From Clostridia bacterium (GTDB lineage Bacteria > Bacillota > Clostridia > Christensenellales > Pumilibacteraceae): DNA of 64,000 bases. The stretch spans positions 1 to 64,000 of the forward strand of contig JAGAPA010000040.1 in assembly GCA_017623455.1 (NCBI GenBank), in the 5' to 3' direction. A program made the position numbers and the translations under genes. The first letter of the stretch is position 1. Each line of letters begins with the position of its first letter. Under the pieces are notes generated by a model. That model did no database searches, was not told the origin of the DNA, and saw only the letters and a list, made by a program, of their open reading frames with translations. Shown piece after piece: positions 16,108-26,630 of the stretch.

Positions 16108-17869
16108 AGCAAGCCTCCAATTGTGCCAACGTATCCGCAAACTCTCGCATTGCCGTTTCAAACGGTTCTTCCTTTGCAAGATCCACGCCCGTAAGACGAA
16201 GAATGTCGTAAGGCGACGCGCTCGATCCCGCGCTTAAGAATGTTTTATACCTCTCCACATAAGAAGGATCGGAGAGAATATTATTTGCAATGGTAACCGC
16301 GCTCGTTATACCCGTTGCGTACTTATACACGTAGAACGATGTATAAAAATGGGGAATACGTGCCCACTCAAACGCGATCTGACGGTTGTGTTTTACTGCA
16401 TCGCCATAATATTTTTTGTTTAGCTCGAGATATTTATCACTCAAAAACTCTACGGTAAGAGCCTCGCCGTTATCGTCCGCATCATGCGCGAATTTTTCAA
16501 ACTCGGCAAACATGGTCTGACGGAAAAGAGTAGTTCTAAACATATCGAGATAGTACGAAAGCAAGAATTTTTTAAGCTCTTTGTCCTCCGCCTTGGATAT
16601 GAGATGCTTGAGAAGCAACACCTCGTTTACCGTGGAAGCCACCTCGGCTACGAATATTTCGTAAGAGCTTTTGGGATACGGTTGCGTTTTTTCCGAATAG
16701 TACGAGTGAATGGAGTGTCCAAGCTCGTGGGCTATCGTAAACACGTCGTGAGTGGTTTTAGAGTAGTTGAGAAGCACAAACGGCTTTGTTCCGTAACTGC
16801 CACTGCTGTATGCTCCGCTTCTCTTATTCTCCGTTTCGTAAACGTCCATCCACCTGTCGTCTTTTGCCTGCTGCAAAAGCGCCGAATACTCACTGCCCAA
16901 AGGCGCAAGACCCTGCTTTACGAGCTCGAAAGCCTCGTCGAATTCCACGCTTATGTCCGCAGAAGCAACAGATACGTACATGTCGTACATGTTAAGAGTG
17001 TCAAGCCCCAATATCTTTTTGCGAAGCGCAACATATTTGTGAAGGGTGGGAAGATTTTTGCTGACGCACGAAAGAAGATTATCGTAAACGGACGTAGGCA
17101 CGTTTTCGTTATACATCTTCATTTCAAGACAGTTTCCATAACCTTTTGCTCTTGCGTAGAAATTATCCTTTTTTACGGAGCCTGCATACGTAGAGCAAAT
17201 AATGTTAAGCAATTTTTCATACGATCTATAATACGTCTTAAACGCCTTTTCTCTCACCTTTTGGTCTTTATTTTGCAGACATTGAGAATACTTGCCGTGG
17301 GTAAGCTTTACCTTTTTCCCTTCCACCGTTATACTGCCAAGCGGTAGGTCAACGTTGTCCGCCATACCGAAAATGTCCTTAAATCCTCCAAGAGGAACGG
17401 ACGCCATGGATATAAGCTTTTCTTCCTTGTCCGAAAGCACGTGCTTCTTTTTGCGGATAAGCTCGCTTATCTGGTAGTCGTAATCCTTAAGCGTGGGGTC
17501 AGAAACAAGCTCTGTCAAAAACTCTTCACTCTGAGAAATAAGCTCGGGAGAAGCAAAAGAGGACGCGGAGGCAAAAGCCGAATACGTTTGCATTGCTCTG
17601 TCCGTCATTCCCACGTATTTTGCAAGCGCTGAATTTTCATCCTTGCGCATGTGCGCGTAGGCGTAGAGTCGGGAAAGCGTACAGTCTATCTCGTCGGACA
17701 GTTCCAAAAACTCGCTCACCGATTGTACCGTATTGAGCTTGCCGACAAAAGCAGACACTTCGCCCACTCTGTTCTTTATTGCTCCAAACTCGCGCTCCCA
17801 ATCCTCATCGGTAGCATAAATAGATTCTAAGTCCCACTTGTATTTTTCGGCAACTTCACTTCTTTTCAT
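16097..17869 (-). CDS. pepF: oligoendopeptidase F (M3B)
   Basis: A 590-residue cytoplasmic zinc peptidase that cuts short peptides. The M3 zinc site HELGH is at 381-385, with the third ligand Glu in FVAEVASTVNEVLL. The length fits the family (about 600). I set the start at 17869 because GAGGAA lies 6 nt upstream within the end of the preceding gene; the gap to that gene is 1 nt. It is the middle gene of a tightly packed trio with a two-TM protein and a lipoprotein. Confidence 0.93.
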   Translation of the reverse strand: MKRSEVAEKYKWDLESIYATDEDWEREFGAIKNRVGEVSAFVGKLNTVQSVSEFLELSDEIDCTLSRLYAYAHMRKDENSALAKYVGMTDRAMQTYSAFASASSFASPELISQSEEFLTELVSDPTLKDYDYQISELIRKKKHVLSDKEEKLISMASVPLGGFKDIFGMADNVDLPLGSITVEGKKVKLTHGKYSQCLQNKDQKVREKAFKTYYRSYEKLLNIICSTYAGSVKKDNFYARAKGYGNCLEMKMYNENVPTSVYDNLLSCVSKNLPTLHKYVALRKKILGLDTLNMYDMYVSVASADISVEFDEAFELVKQGLAPLGSEYSALLQQAKDDRWMDVYETENKRSGAYSSGSYGTKPFVLLNYSKTTHDVFTIAHELGHSIHSYYSEKTQPYPKSSYEIFVAEVASTVNEVLLLKHLISKAEDKELKKFLLSYYLDMFRTTLFRQTMFAEFEKFAHDADDNGEALTVEFLSDKYLELNKKYYGDAVKHNRQIAFEWARIPHFYTSFYVYKYATGITSAVTIANNILSDPSYVERYKTFLSAGSSASPYDILRLTGVDLAKEEPFETAMREFADTLAQLEACYED

Positions 17870-17870
17870 A

Positions 17871-18455
17871 TTATTCCTCGCTGTTATTTTCTTTGTTGGG
17901 TTGTCCGTCTGCGTTTGCGGTCTTTGTCGGATCGTCCGCTTCAAACGCAATGAGTATATTACTGTGCGTGATAAACTTTATCTTTTGTCCGTACGCAAGC
18001 GGAATGGGCGGAACTTCACGGTATACGAGCAGTTCTCTCGCTACACTATCGTATCTTCTGTCCTTAGGCTCGCAACGCAGTTTCATCGAATAGAATTCCA
18101 CGCCGTCCTTCGTTCTTATCTCAAACGTATATCCTGTAAAAACGCCTTCGCCTTTGTCTTTAAGTCCCTCTTTAATGTTCTTGAACATAAGCGCATAGTT
18201 TTTCGTATACTTGTAGGTTGTAGACCAAAAGAATATCGAATACCAACCAAACACAACGCTGATGCCAACCGATATCCACTTAAACGGTTCGACGTACGAT
18301 CTGTCGCGGTAGCTGTCCACCATAATAATATTGAAAATTATCATAAAAAGAAACGCGCAAACGAAAAGAGCGAGGATGGAAAAATATATTATCCTCAGTT
18401 TTTTACGGGTAGCGAATACCAATTCTTCTTCTGATTTTGGGAATACTGACGTCAA
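17871..18455 (-). CDS. two-TM membrane protein of unknown function, TTG start
   Basis: A 194-residue protein with two membrane segments (IIYFSILALFVCAFLFMIIF and FKWISVGISVVFGWYSIFFW) and a cytoplasmic beta-rich domain (FTGYTFEIRTKDGVEFYSMKL...PLAYGQKIKFITHSNILIAFE), in outline like YcxB-type proteins. AAGGAG lies 9 nt before TTG at 18455. The upstream ATG at 18500 overlaps the -10 box TATAAT and so cannot be used. It is the first gene of the operon with pepF. Confidence 0.65.
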   Translation of the reverse strand: MTSVFPKSEEELVFATRKKLRIIYFSILALFVCAFLFMIIFNIIMVDSYRDRSYVEPFKWISVGISVVFGWYSIFFWSTTYKYTKNYALMFKNIKEGLKDKGEGVFTGYTFEIRTKDGVEFYSMKLRCEPKDRRYDSVARELLVYREVPPIPLAYGQKIKFITHSNILIAFEADDPTKTANADGQPNKENNSEE

Positions 18456-18488
18456 GACGATAATCTCCTTTATACTCTTATATTTTGT

Positions 18489-18517
18489 ATTATAGCACAA
18501 ATTTTTATAAATACAAA
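18489..18517 (-). promoter_or_regulatory. promoter of the pepF operon
   Basis: On the minus strand TTTGTA, 17 nt, TATAAT. It lies just upstream of the TTG start with its AAGGAG site and decides against the longer open frame. Confidence 0.5.
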
Positions 18518-18572
18518 CTAAATTTTATATTATTTATAAGATATTTACGTGAAATCACAACAAAATTTTACA

Positions 18573-18606
18573 AAAAACGTCCCCACCGCACAATGGGAAC
18601 GTTTTT
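18573..18606 (-). terminator. terminator between sbcC and the pepF operon promoter region
   Basis: AAAAACGT-CCCA and TGGG-ACGTTTTT form a stem with one mismatch. On the minus strand it lies 59 nt behind the sbcC stop. Confidence 0.7.
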
Positions 18607-18664
18607 AACGTTTGTTATTATAACCGCAAGTATATCTAATGCCCGAGGCAAAACACCTTCCGTC

Positions 18665-21322
18665 TTATCCGCGCATTTTGCAAATACTTCCGTTTTCTCC
18701 GTCAGCCTTTTCCACCTCCAGAACGGATGGTATTCGCTCGATAAGCTCTTCGCGATGGGTAATAACGCCCACTACGGTATCTAAAGCAAGAGCTTCAAGC
18801 GATGCGCACACCGTTTCTATCGCATTTCCGTCCAGCGTTCCAAAGCCCTCGTCGATAAAGAAGAAGCCGTAATCCCTGCTGTGAGCCGTCTTGCGTGAAA
18901 TTGCAATGGCAAGCGAGAGGGAAGCAAGGAATTTTTCACCGCCCGAAAGGGTTGAAACGTTTCTGCTCTCCCCTGCGCTGAAGTAATCTTTGACAAAGAA
19001 TGCCTCGCCGTTGTAAAAGAGCGTATACTGTCCCGACGAGAGATCTGACATGCGAGCGGATGCGTCTGCGGTAATTTCCTCGATAAACGCGTCGGCAACG
19101 AAATTAGTAAACGCGTCGCCCTTAGTAAGCTCTTTAAGCTCTTTGAGTATTCCATAACGCTTCTCTTTTTCCGCATATTCTTTTTCCTTTTGCTTCTTTT
19201 GCTCAAAAAGTTTTTCGGTTTGCTCTATGCGAGCGCAAAGCGCGGACTTTTCGGATACGGTCTTTATCATCTTTTCTTCCGTTTCTCTCAACGATTTTTC
19301 CACGCCATCTACAACAGTTTGGTCGATTTTTTCGCAATACGTATGCTCTTTATTTAAGTTATCAAACAAATCCTGCTTATGCTTTCTGCTTTCGGTAAGC
19401 TTTATCTCTCTGTCCGAAATTTCCTTCAAAAAATCTTCGCACTTTTGCTTTTCCGCCTGCAAAGTTTTGTCGCTCGCTCTGAGCGAATCAATTATCCTTT
19501 GTATCTGCAAAACGTCGGAAGTTCCGCACTTTTCCGTAAGCAAAGCCTTAAGCTCGGTTTCCTGTCTACGCAGAGAATCGCCCTCTTCTTTGCGCTTTTT
19601 GAGATTTTCTTCCTTGTCCTTAACGGTATCGGAAAGCGTTTTAAGCTTGGTAATAAAAGTCTCAAAGCTCTTTGCTTTCTGCGCTCTGTCCTTACTTTTT
19701 TCAATCTGTTCCGCGTCGATCGTTTCGCCCATTTGAAGCTTAAGTTCGTCTATCTTGTTTTTCAGTGATTGTACGTTCTTTGTGGCGGAGTCGTATTCGC
19801 TTATCGCGCCCACGTGCGCCTTTTCTGCCTTATTCAGCTCGCTCTGCGCGTTTTCGTACCTAAGCTTTGCGTTTTTTACTGCAACGCTTGCCTCAGCCAA
19901 TTCTCCGCCTGCCTGAACGTGACTGAGTGAGGTAATAACGTTTCCGCACACAGGACACACGTCGCCCACTTTTGCCGTGGAAAGCACCAACCCGACAGCA
20001 TTATCGGTACGAAGCTTATCAAGAATCTGCTCTTGTTTTTCAAGTTCGGCTTTACTCTTTTCCGATTCCTCCGCTTTTGTGTTTTTGCCGTATTCGGTTG
20101 CCAACGTTGCGGAGTGCAAAACCTTCAGCTTTTCTTCTTCCTTTGCAAGTTCTTGCTGAGTTTTTATTAAGGTCGATTTCAATGCTTCCTGACTTTTGTA
20201 CTTGGAATACAGTTCGGTATATGCGCTACTCTCGTTTTCTGCAACCTCTTTTGCGTTTTCTTCGATAAATCCGTACTCGCTTTTTATCTTATCTACGCTT
20301 AACTTGCACTCTTCAAGCTCGAATGCTTTCCGCTCTTTTTCCAACGCGATTGCTTTATACTCGGTAACCGCGCGGTCAAGATTTTTTGTAATATCGCTAA
20401 GCGTAGACGCCTTTGCAAGATATCCGCTTATTTCCTCTCTCTTTTTGCCGTTTTCCTCAATATCGGAATTGATTTTGTCAAGTTTTTCGCTATACGTATG
20501 TGAGTTTTTCTTATCTTCACTAAGTTTTGTCAGTTCTTTATCCGCTCTGTCAAGCTCGGCTTTAGCGTTTTTGATCTTCTCTTCGCGCTCTAAGTACGCC
20601 TTGTACTGAACGAGCTTGTTCTTTGCCTCTTCAAGAGCCTTACTTCGGGCTTGCTTGTTTGCGACAAGCTCTGTTTCCATAGTGGATATCTGCGCTAAAT
20701 TCTCGCGCTGAGCGTTAAGCGTTGCTTCGCTTATATCACCGTAGCCGTCAAGCGCGGTTTTGCAGTTGTCAAGATCGGTCTTTGCATCCCTCTCATCCGA
20801 TTTTATAAGCTCGATAGCCCTTTTGTACTTGCTGACGTCCGTAAGCTTTTCGATAACGCTTATTCTATCCGTTCTTCTGTCTGACAAAAACTTATCAAAC
20901 TCGCCTTGTTGGAGCATAACGACACGGGTAAACTGATCCTTTTCGAGTCCTATCTTAGAAAGTATAAACTCGTCTACCGTGGTTACCGTGTCTTTGATAA
21001 GTTCACCGCTTTCCTTGTACACCTTTGCAGTATTTCCGCTCTTTTTGCGTATTTCTCTTACTATTATATATCTCTCGCCTTCAAGCTCTATGGTAAGCTC
21101 TACCACTGCTTTTTGCGAAGAAAGATTGATACTCTCTTCCAGTTTTCCACGTTTTGTAGAACCGTATAGTGCGAGAATAATAGCGTCTACTATTGTCGTT
21201 TTTCCGCTACCCGTGCTTCCGCTAATACAAAAAAGATTATCCTTGCCAAGCTCTTCAAAATCGATAGTCTGCGTTTGAATAAAGCTGTTAAGCCCCGTTA
21301 TTTTAAGCTTTATCGGTTTCAT
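18665..21322 (-). CDS. sbcC: SMC-like nuclease ATPase subunit SbcC
   Basis: An 885-residue ATPase that works with SbcD to cut hairpins and blocked DNA ends. Walker A GSTGSGKT is at 35-42, two long coiled-coil arms flank the zinc-hook CPVC (near the middle), and the C-terminal lobe has the signature LSGGEKFLASLSLA and Walker B FFFIDEGFGTLD. The length is on the short side of the family (about 1,000). GAGGATAACC precedes the ATG at 21322, which lies inside the end of sbcD (20-nt overlap), so the two are translationally coupled. Confidence 0.93.
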   Translation of the reverse strand: MKPIKLKITGLNSFIQTQTIDFEELGKDNLFCISGSTGSGKTTIVDAIILALYGSTKRGKLEESINLSSQKAVVELTIELEGERYIIVREIRKKSGNTAKVYKESGELIKDTVTTVDEFILSKIGLEKDQFTRVVMLQQGEFDKFLSDRRTDRISVIEKLTDVSKYKRAIELIKSDERDAKTDLDNCKTALDGYGDISEATLNAQRENLAQISTMETELVANKQARSKALEEAKNKLVQYKAYLEREEKIKNAKAELDRADKELTKLSEDKKNSHTYSEKLDKINSDIEENGKKREEISGYLAKASTLSDITKNLDRAVTEYKAIALEKERKAFELEECKLSVDKIKSEYGFIEENAKEVAENESSAYTELYSKYKSQEALKSTLIKTQQELAKEEEKLKVLHSATLATEYGKNTKAEESEKSKAELEKQEQILDKLRTDNAVGLVLSTAKVGDVCPVCGNVITSLSHVQAGGELAEASVAVKNAKLRYENAQSELNKAEKAHVGAISEYDSATKNVQSLKNKIDELKLQMGETIDAEQIEKSKDRAQKAKSFETFITKLKTLSDTVKDKEENLKKRKEEGDSLRRQETELKALLTEKCGTSDVLQIQRIIDSLRASDKTLQAEKQKCEDFLKEISDREIKLTESRKHKQDLFDNLNKEHTYCEKIDQTVVDGVEKSLRETEEKMIKTVSEKSALCARIEQTEKLFEQKKQKEKEYAEKEKRYGILKELKELTKGDAFTNFVADAFIEEITADASARMSDLSSGQYTLFYNGEAFFVKDYFSAGESRNVSTLSGGEKFLASLSLAIAISRKTAHSRDYGFFFIDEGFGTLDGNAIETVCASLEALALDTVVGVITHREELIERIPSVLEVEKADGENGSICKMRG

Positions 21323-22433
21323 GGTTATCCTCCTCCGCCTTTGCAAGATAATCCGCAAACGCATTTACGAGCCTGTCGGGTGCGTCCGCTTTTTTTTGCT
21401 TTTTGTAAAACTCAGTAAACAGCTCTCTTCCACTAAGCGCCTTACGGTCTTCCTTCACTAAAACCGCTTTGTTCTCCACCACTATCTTAACGCACGAGCC
21501 ATGTCTTCTTATGCTCGCTATCTGCGACATGGTAAGAGGCTCGCCCGTATAATGCAGTTCTATCCAATCGTTCGCGTCGTCCAATGCTTGCATTGCGTTT
21601 TCGTACGTGTCTGCAAATACTCTCACACACTTTTTGTAGCCCGTTATGGGAATATCCTTAAGCGTTTTCGTTGCCGTATCAAACATCATAAGACGTTTAT
21701 CCGTCGTATCGTCGAACGAATACGGCATAAGCGAACCGCTGTAATGCGCGTTTTTAGATTGCGACACCACCATGGGCTTGTGCACGTGACCAAGCAACGT
21801 AAAATCGCAATCGGGCAAAATGCTTTTACTGAGTAATTTTGCGCTACCCAGCTCTCTTTCGTCGCTTTTTGCACTCTCTGCTCCCGACATAAAGAGATGT
21901 GAAACGAATATATTTGTCGCGTTTTCCTCAAAACGTATGCTTATTTCCTGTATTTTTTGCGCCACTTTCTCCTCGTAACTGTCCCCATACATCAGCCCGA
22001 GCATACGCTCTGAAGGATAGGGCAAAACGGCAACGTTCAACTTTTCATCGTCCTTTACAAAACTAAAACCGCTATTGTTGGCACTTAAGTTTTCGGCATC
22101 GACAGACATATAACTTTCGCCGAAAAGCAAGATATTATGACGTTTTGCCAAGGGTGATGCAACCGACAGACGAAGCGCGTCGTCGTGATTTCCTGCAATT
22201 ACGGCAAACAAAGTCTTCTCACCTGCGCGTGAGGCAAAATCGTAAAAAAGTTCTTCTGCGCGCGCCGTAGGAACAGCCGTATCGTAAATATCGCCCGCAA
22301 CGATAAAAACGTCCGGAGCTTCTCTGTCAAGCACTGATAAAATTTCGCAAAGAACTTTTTCCTGTTCTTCGATTCTGCTTTTATTTTCGAGTTTTTTACC
22401 CAAATGCCAGTCCGATGAGCAAAGTATCTTCAT
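21303..22433 (-). CDS. sbcD: DNA repair exonuclease subunit SbcD
   Basis: A 376-residue Mre11-type nuclease. Metal-binding motifs are visible in order: SDWHLGK (residues 7-13), VAGDIYD, VIAGNHDDALR, FVSHLFMSG and LLGHVHKP. CGGAGGG precedes the ATG. It is the first gene of the sbcDC operon and is divergent from the dnaD-like gene. Confidence 0.93.
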   Translation of the reverse strand: MKILCSSDWHLGKKLENKSRIEEQEKVLCEILSVLDREAPDVFIVAGDIYDTAVPTARAEELFYDFASRAGEKTLFAVIAGNHDDALRLSVASPLAKRHNILLFGESYMSVDAENLSANNSGFSFVKDDEKLNVAVLPYPSERMLGLMYGDSYEEKVAQKIQEISIRFEENATNIFVSHLFMSGAESAKSDERELGSAKLLSKSILPDCDFTLLGHVHKPMVVSQSKNAHYSGSLMPYSFDDTTDKRLMMFDTATKTLKDIPITGYKKCVRVFADTYENAMQALDDANDWIELHYTGEPLTMSQIASIRRHGSCVKIVVENKAVLVKEDRKALSGRELFTEFYKKQKKADAPDRLVNAFADYLAKAEEDNHETDKA

Positions 22434-22510
22434 ATACCCTCCGTATTTTGTTGTTTAAGCCGAACTCATTCCACAAGATATGGTAAATTTAAAAACGGCT
22501 TGAAAAACGT

Positions 22511-22539
22511 TTGAAATATTTTGTTAATAATGTTATTAT
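22511..22539 (+). promoter_or_regulatory. probable promoter of the dnaD-dnaC operon
   Basis: TTGAAA, 17 nt, TATTAT, about 54 nt before the dnaD-like ATG. A TATAAT 5 nt further on would give a poor 22-nt spacer. Confidence 0.45.
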
Positions 22540-22592
22540 ATAATACCAACCCCAAAAGCGCAAGCAAAAAAACGCACAAGAGGAAAAAATAT

Positions 22593-24017
22593 ATGTTAAC
22601 AAAATTATCCGCACAAACAGAAAAGCACATAAAGATCCCACTCGACAATCTTTTTATTACCGAATACATGCCCTCTGCACCCGAAGACTACGTTAAGGTG
22701 TATCTTTTGGGCTACTCTTATGCGCTCTCCTCAGCAGAAGCCTCGCTTTCCTCTCTTTGCGCTATGCTAAACATTTCCGAGTCGGACGCTCGAACGGCTT
22801 TTAAGTATTGGGAAACGCAAGGGCTGGTGCTTGTCGTAGAAGAAGAACCCTTGCTTGTAGAATACTTGCCTATCCATTCGTCCGCGCCCGTCAGAAAATT
22901 CTCCAAGACTAAGTATGAGGACTTTAACAATCAATTGCACGCAATGCTACCTTCCCGTCAGTTTTTGCCAAGCGAGTACAACGAATATTACTCGGTTATT
23001 GAGGACTGTCATATGGAGCCCGATGCTATGCTTGCAATTATTGCATACTGCATACGCCTTAAAGGCGACAACGTTAACTACCGCTACATTCTTGCCGTTG
23101 CAAAACGTATGGCGGAAAAGAATTTGCTAACCTTTGCGCGCATAGAAGAGGAGCTGTCGCAATACGACGCGTACAGCGGAGAAACCGCGCAGATTATGAA
23201 GGCACTCGGAAGCAGAAAGACACCCGACCACGAGGACAGAAACCTGTTCTTGAAATGGACGAAGGAATACGGCTTTACAGTAGGCACAATTACAGAGGTT
23301 GCAAAATCGGTTAAAGGCTCGTCGTTTGCGCGCTTAGACAGGCTTATTACCAAGTATTACGAAAACCACCTCTTTACGATTGAAGAGATTACCGCGTACA
23401 TACAAAACCGCGACAAGCTGTACGAGCTTACGCGTAGCATAAACCGCATTATCGGCGTGTACTACGAACAGCTCGATCACGAAATCGAAACGTATATTTC
23501 AAGCTGGCTAAACATGGGCTTTGACGACGAATCGCTCAAACGTGTTGCCGAATTCTGCTTTTTGCACAACGTAAAAACGCTTGATGGAATGAACGAAAAG
23601 GTTAGCTCCTTTTACAGTCAGGGCGCAGTAACCGTTGAGAGCATTAACGAGCTTATTGAGCGCGGAGAAAGACAAGATAACGTAATCCGCGAAATTCTCT
23701 CCACCGCAGGCACGACGAGAACGGTTACAGCTCGCGATAGAGATTCGTACAAGACCTGGACCATTTCTTGGAAAATGAGCAAAGATCTTATAATGTACGC
23801 CGCTTCTCTTTCTAACGGCGCAATCAATCCCGTAGCTTACATAAACTCACTTCTTGCGTCTTGGTTTAACCAAAAGGTAGACAGCGTGGAAAAAGCAAAG
23901 GCGCTTTCTCCCTCGCCTGCAGTACCTGCCAAAAAAGCTTCAAACAAGGTGGAGAAAACGTACACAAGCGAACAGCTCAACGCTATGTTCAACGACTTTT
24001 CGGACGACGATATGTAA
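22593..24017 (+). CDS. DnaD-domain replication initiation protein
   Basis: A 474-residue protein. The N terminus resembles a winged-helix domain of the DnaD/DnaB(Bsu) type (YSYALSSAEASLSSLCAMLNISESDARTAFKYWETQGLV), and two DnaD-like helical domains follow (about 205-290 and 300-375), the latter with YISSWLNMGFDDESLKRVAEFC. Residues 385-430 carry another helix-rich segment, and the tail YTSEQLNAMFNDFSDDDM is acidic. In Bacillota DnaD and DnaB remodel DNA at the origin and recruit the helicase loader. It lies 48 nt before the DnaC-type gene, supporting this role. I moved the start to 22593 on the basis of AGAGGAAA and the promoter position. Confidence 0.85.
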   Translation: MLTKLSAQTEKHIKIPLDNLFITEYMPSAPEDYVKVYLLGYSYALSSAEASLSSLCAMLNISESDARTAFKYWETQGLVLVVEEEPLLVEYLPIHSSAPVRKFSKTKYEDFNNQLHAMLPSRQFLPSEYNEYYSVIEDCHMEPDAMLAIIAYCIRLKGDNVNYRYILAVAKRMAEKNLLTFARIEEELSQYDAYSGETAQIMKALGSRKTPDHEDRNLFLKWTKEYGFTVGTITEVAKSVKGSSFARLDRLITKYYENHLFTIEEITAYIQNRDKLYELTRSINRIIGVYYEQLDHEIETYISSWLNMGFDDESLKRVAEFCFLHNVKTLDGMNEKVSSFYSQGAVTVESINELIERGERQDNVIREILSTAGTTRTVTARDRDSYKTWTISWKMSKDLIMYAASLSNGAINPVAYINSLLASWFNQKVDSVEKAKALSPSPAVPAKKASNKVEKTYTSEQLNAMFNDFSDDDM

Positions 24018-24027
24018 TAAAATCACG

Positions 24028-24036
24028 CATACGTAC
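24028..24036 (+). other. CATACGTAC motif after the dnaD-like stop codon
   Basis: This variant of the stop-proximal motif lies 10 nt past the stop, followed by AACAAAAAAAC, in the short gap before the DnaC-type gene. Confidence 0.45.
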
Positions 24037-24065
24037 AACAAAAAAACATACAGGGAATTAAAATA

Positions 24066-24947
24066 ATGGATTATAAAAAAGCAATACGGCAAATAATCGA
24101 CAACAGAAAAAACGCTTTGGACAGGGCGTATGACGTTTATCAAACACTTTCTTTGTCAGACTCTAAAATAAGCGAGCTTAACAGAGAAAAACGCGCCTAT
24201 GCCGTAAAAGGCGACAACGAAAGCTACGACAGGTGCGAAGAACAGATTAAGGCGAGAATAAAAGAGCTTGGACTGTACGCTACGGTATATCCCCCATACT
24301 CCTGTCCGCTTTGCAAGGACTCGGCTTTTGTAGGAAAGAAGCTTTGCTCGTGCGTTAAAAAGCTTGCCATAGAAAGCGAGGAACTGACTTTTAATTTACA
24401 TTCGTTTGAAGAGAGTGATCCCAATACGTTTGGCGAAAATGCAGAGTTGTACCTTAAGACTCAAAATAATTTACTCTCGCTTTGCAACAGGTTTCCTTAC
24501 AACAAAATGAAGAACGTTGTGCTAATGGGAAAGCCGGGAACGGGAAAAACGTTTCTTGCGTCATGCGTGGCTAACGCGATTATGCAAAGAGGCTTTTCGG
24601 TGGTATTTCTTACCGCGTTTGAGGCGGTGGAAAGAATGCTTAAATATCACACAACATTTAACGAAAGTAAGTCGTCCTATCTTGCTCCGCTTCTTGACTG
24701 CGATCTTTTAGTAATAGACGATCTTGGATCTGAGAGTATGTTCAAAAACGTTACCGTGGAATACTTCTTTCACATAGTAAACGAGCGCATGCTGTCGGGC
24801 AAGACCACGCTAATCACGAGCAACCTCACAATAAACGAGATTGGAGTGCGCTACGGCGAAAGAACGGCATCACGCTTATTCGATAAAAAGCTGTGCTACG
24901 CTAAGGAATTTAACTTCGCAGACGGCAGAAAAATGGAAATTAAGTAG
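24066..24947 (+). CDS. dnaC: helicase loader ATPase of the DnaC/DnaI type
   Basis: A 293-residue AAA+ ATPase. A Cys-X2-Cys...Cys-X-Cys zinc site (residues 80, 83, 94, 96) sits before the ATPase core, as in DnaI. Walker A GKPGTGKT is at 155-162, Walker B is LLVIDDLGSE, sensor 1 is LITSNLT and the arginine finger region is YGERTASRLFD. It should load DnaB onto single strands, together with the upstream DnaD-like protein. The ribosome binding site is weak (AGGGA, 10 nt away), consistent with coupling to the first gene. Confidence 0.9.
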   Translation: MDYKKAIRQIIDNRKNALDRAYDVYQTLSLSDSKISELNREKRAYAVKGDNESYDRCEEQIKARIKELGLYATVYPPYSCPLCKDSAFVGKKLCSCVKKLAIESEELTFNLHSFEESDPNTFGENAELYLKTQNNLLSLCNRFPYNKMKNVVLMGKPGTGKTFLASCVANAIMQRGFSVVFLTAFEAVERMLKYHTTFNESKSSYLAPLLDCDLLVIDDLGSESMFKNVTVEYFFHIVNERMLSGKTTLITSNLTINEIGVRYGERTASRLFDKKLCYAKEFNFADGRKMEIK

Positions 24948-24952
24948 GAAAC

Positions 24953-24986
24953 ATCCGTTCCGCAAGCATAATTTTGCGGAACGGAT
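24953..24986 (+). terminator. strong hairpin after dnaC
   Basis: ATCCGTTCCGCAA and TTGCGGAACGGAT form a perfect 13-bp stem with an 8-nt loop. The following T run is interrupted (TTACTTTAC). Confidence 0.7.
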
Positions 24987-25048
24987 TTACTTTACGGCGG
25001 AAAAATGAAAAAAAATTTTGCACATTTAAAAAAATTTTTAAAATCTTG

Positions 25049-25077
25049 TTGACTAATTATCCAATAATCTTTATAAT
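25049..25077 (+). promoter_or_regulatory. strong sigma-A promoter of gdhA
   Basis: TTGACT, 17 nt, TATAAT, with A/T tracts upstream that could act as an UP element. Confidence 0.8.
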
Positions 25078-25084
25078 AGTATAG

Positions 25085-26452
<1,368 letters not shown>

Positions 26453-26476
26453 TATTCATAAATTTTTAAGATACTA

Positions 26477-26511
26477 AAAACCTAGCAAGCGCATTGTTTG
26501 CTAGGTTTTTT
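26477..26511 (+). terminator. intrinsic terminator of gdhA
   Basis: AAAACCTAGCAA and TTGCTAGGTTTT form a perfect 12-bp stem with a T run after it. Confidence 0.9.
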
Positions 26512-26630
26512 CTATGCTGTTATTCTTTTAATAACGCGCAAAAAACGTCGTATTTTATACTTCTTTGGAAGTATTTGTAGATATATATGCTATTGATATA
26601 CTTCTATAGTAGTAGTTTTATAGCGTTTTA

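Noticed and set aside
16484..17347. Open frame of 287 codons opposite pepF
   Set aside because: pepF carries the HELGH site and full family length; the other strand is a codon-bias shadow.
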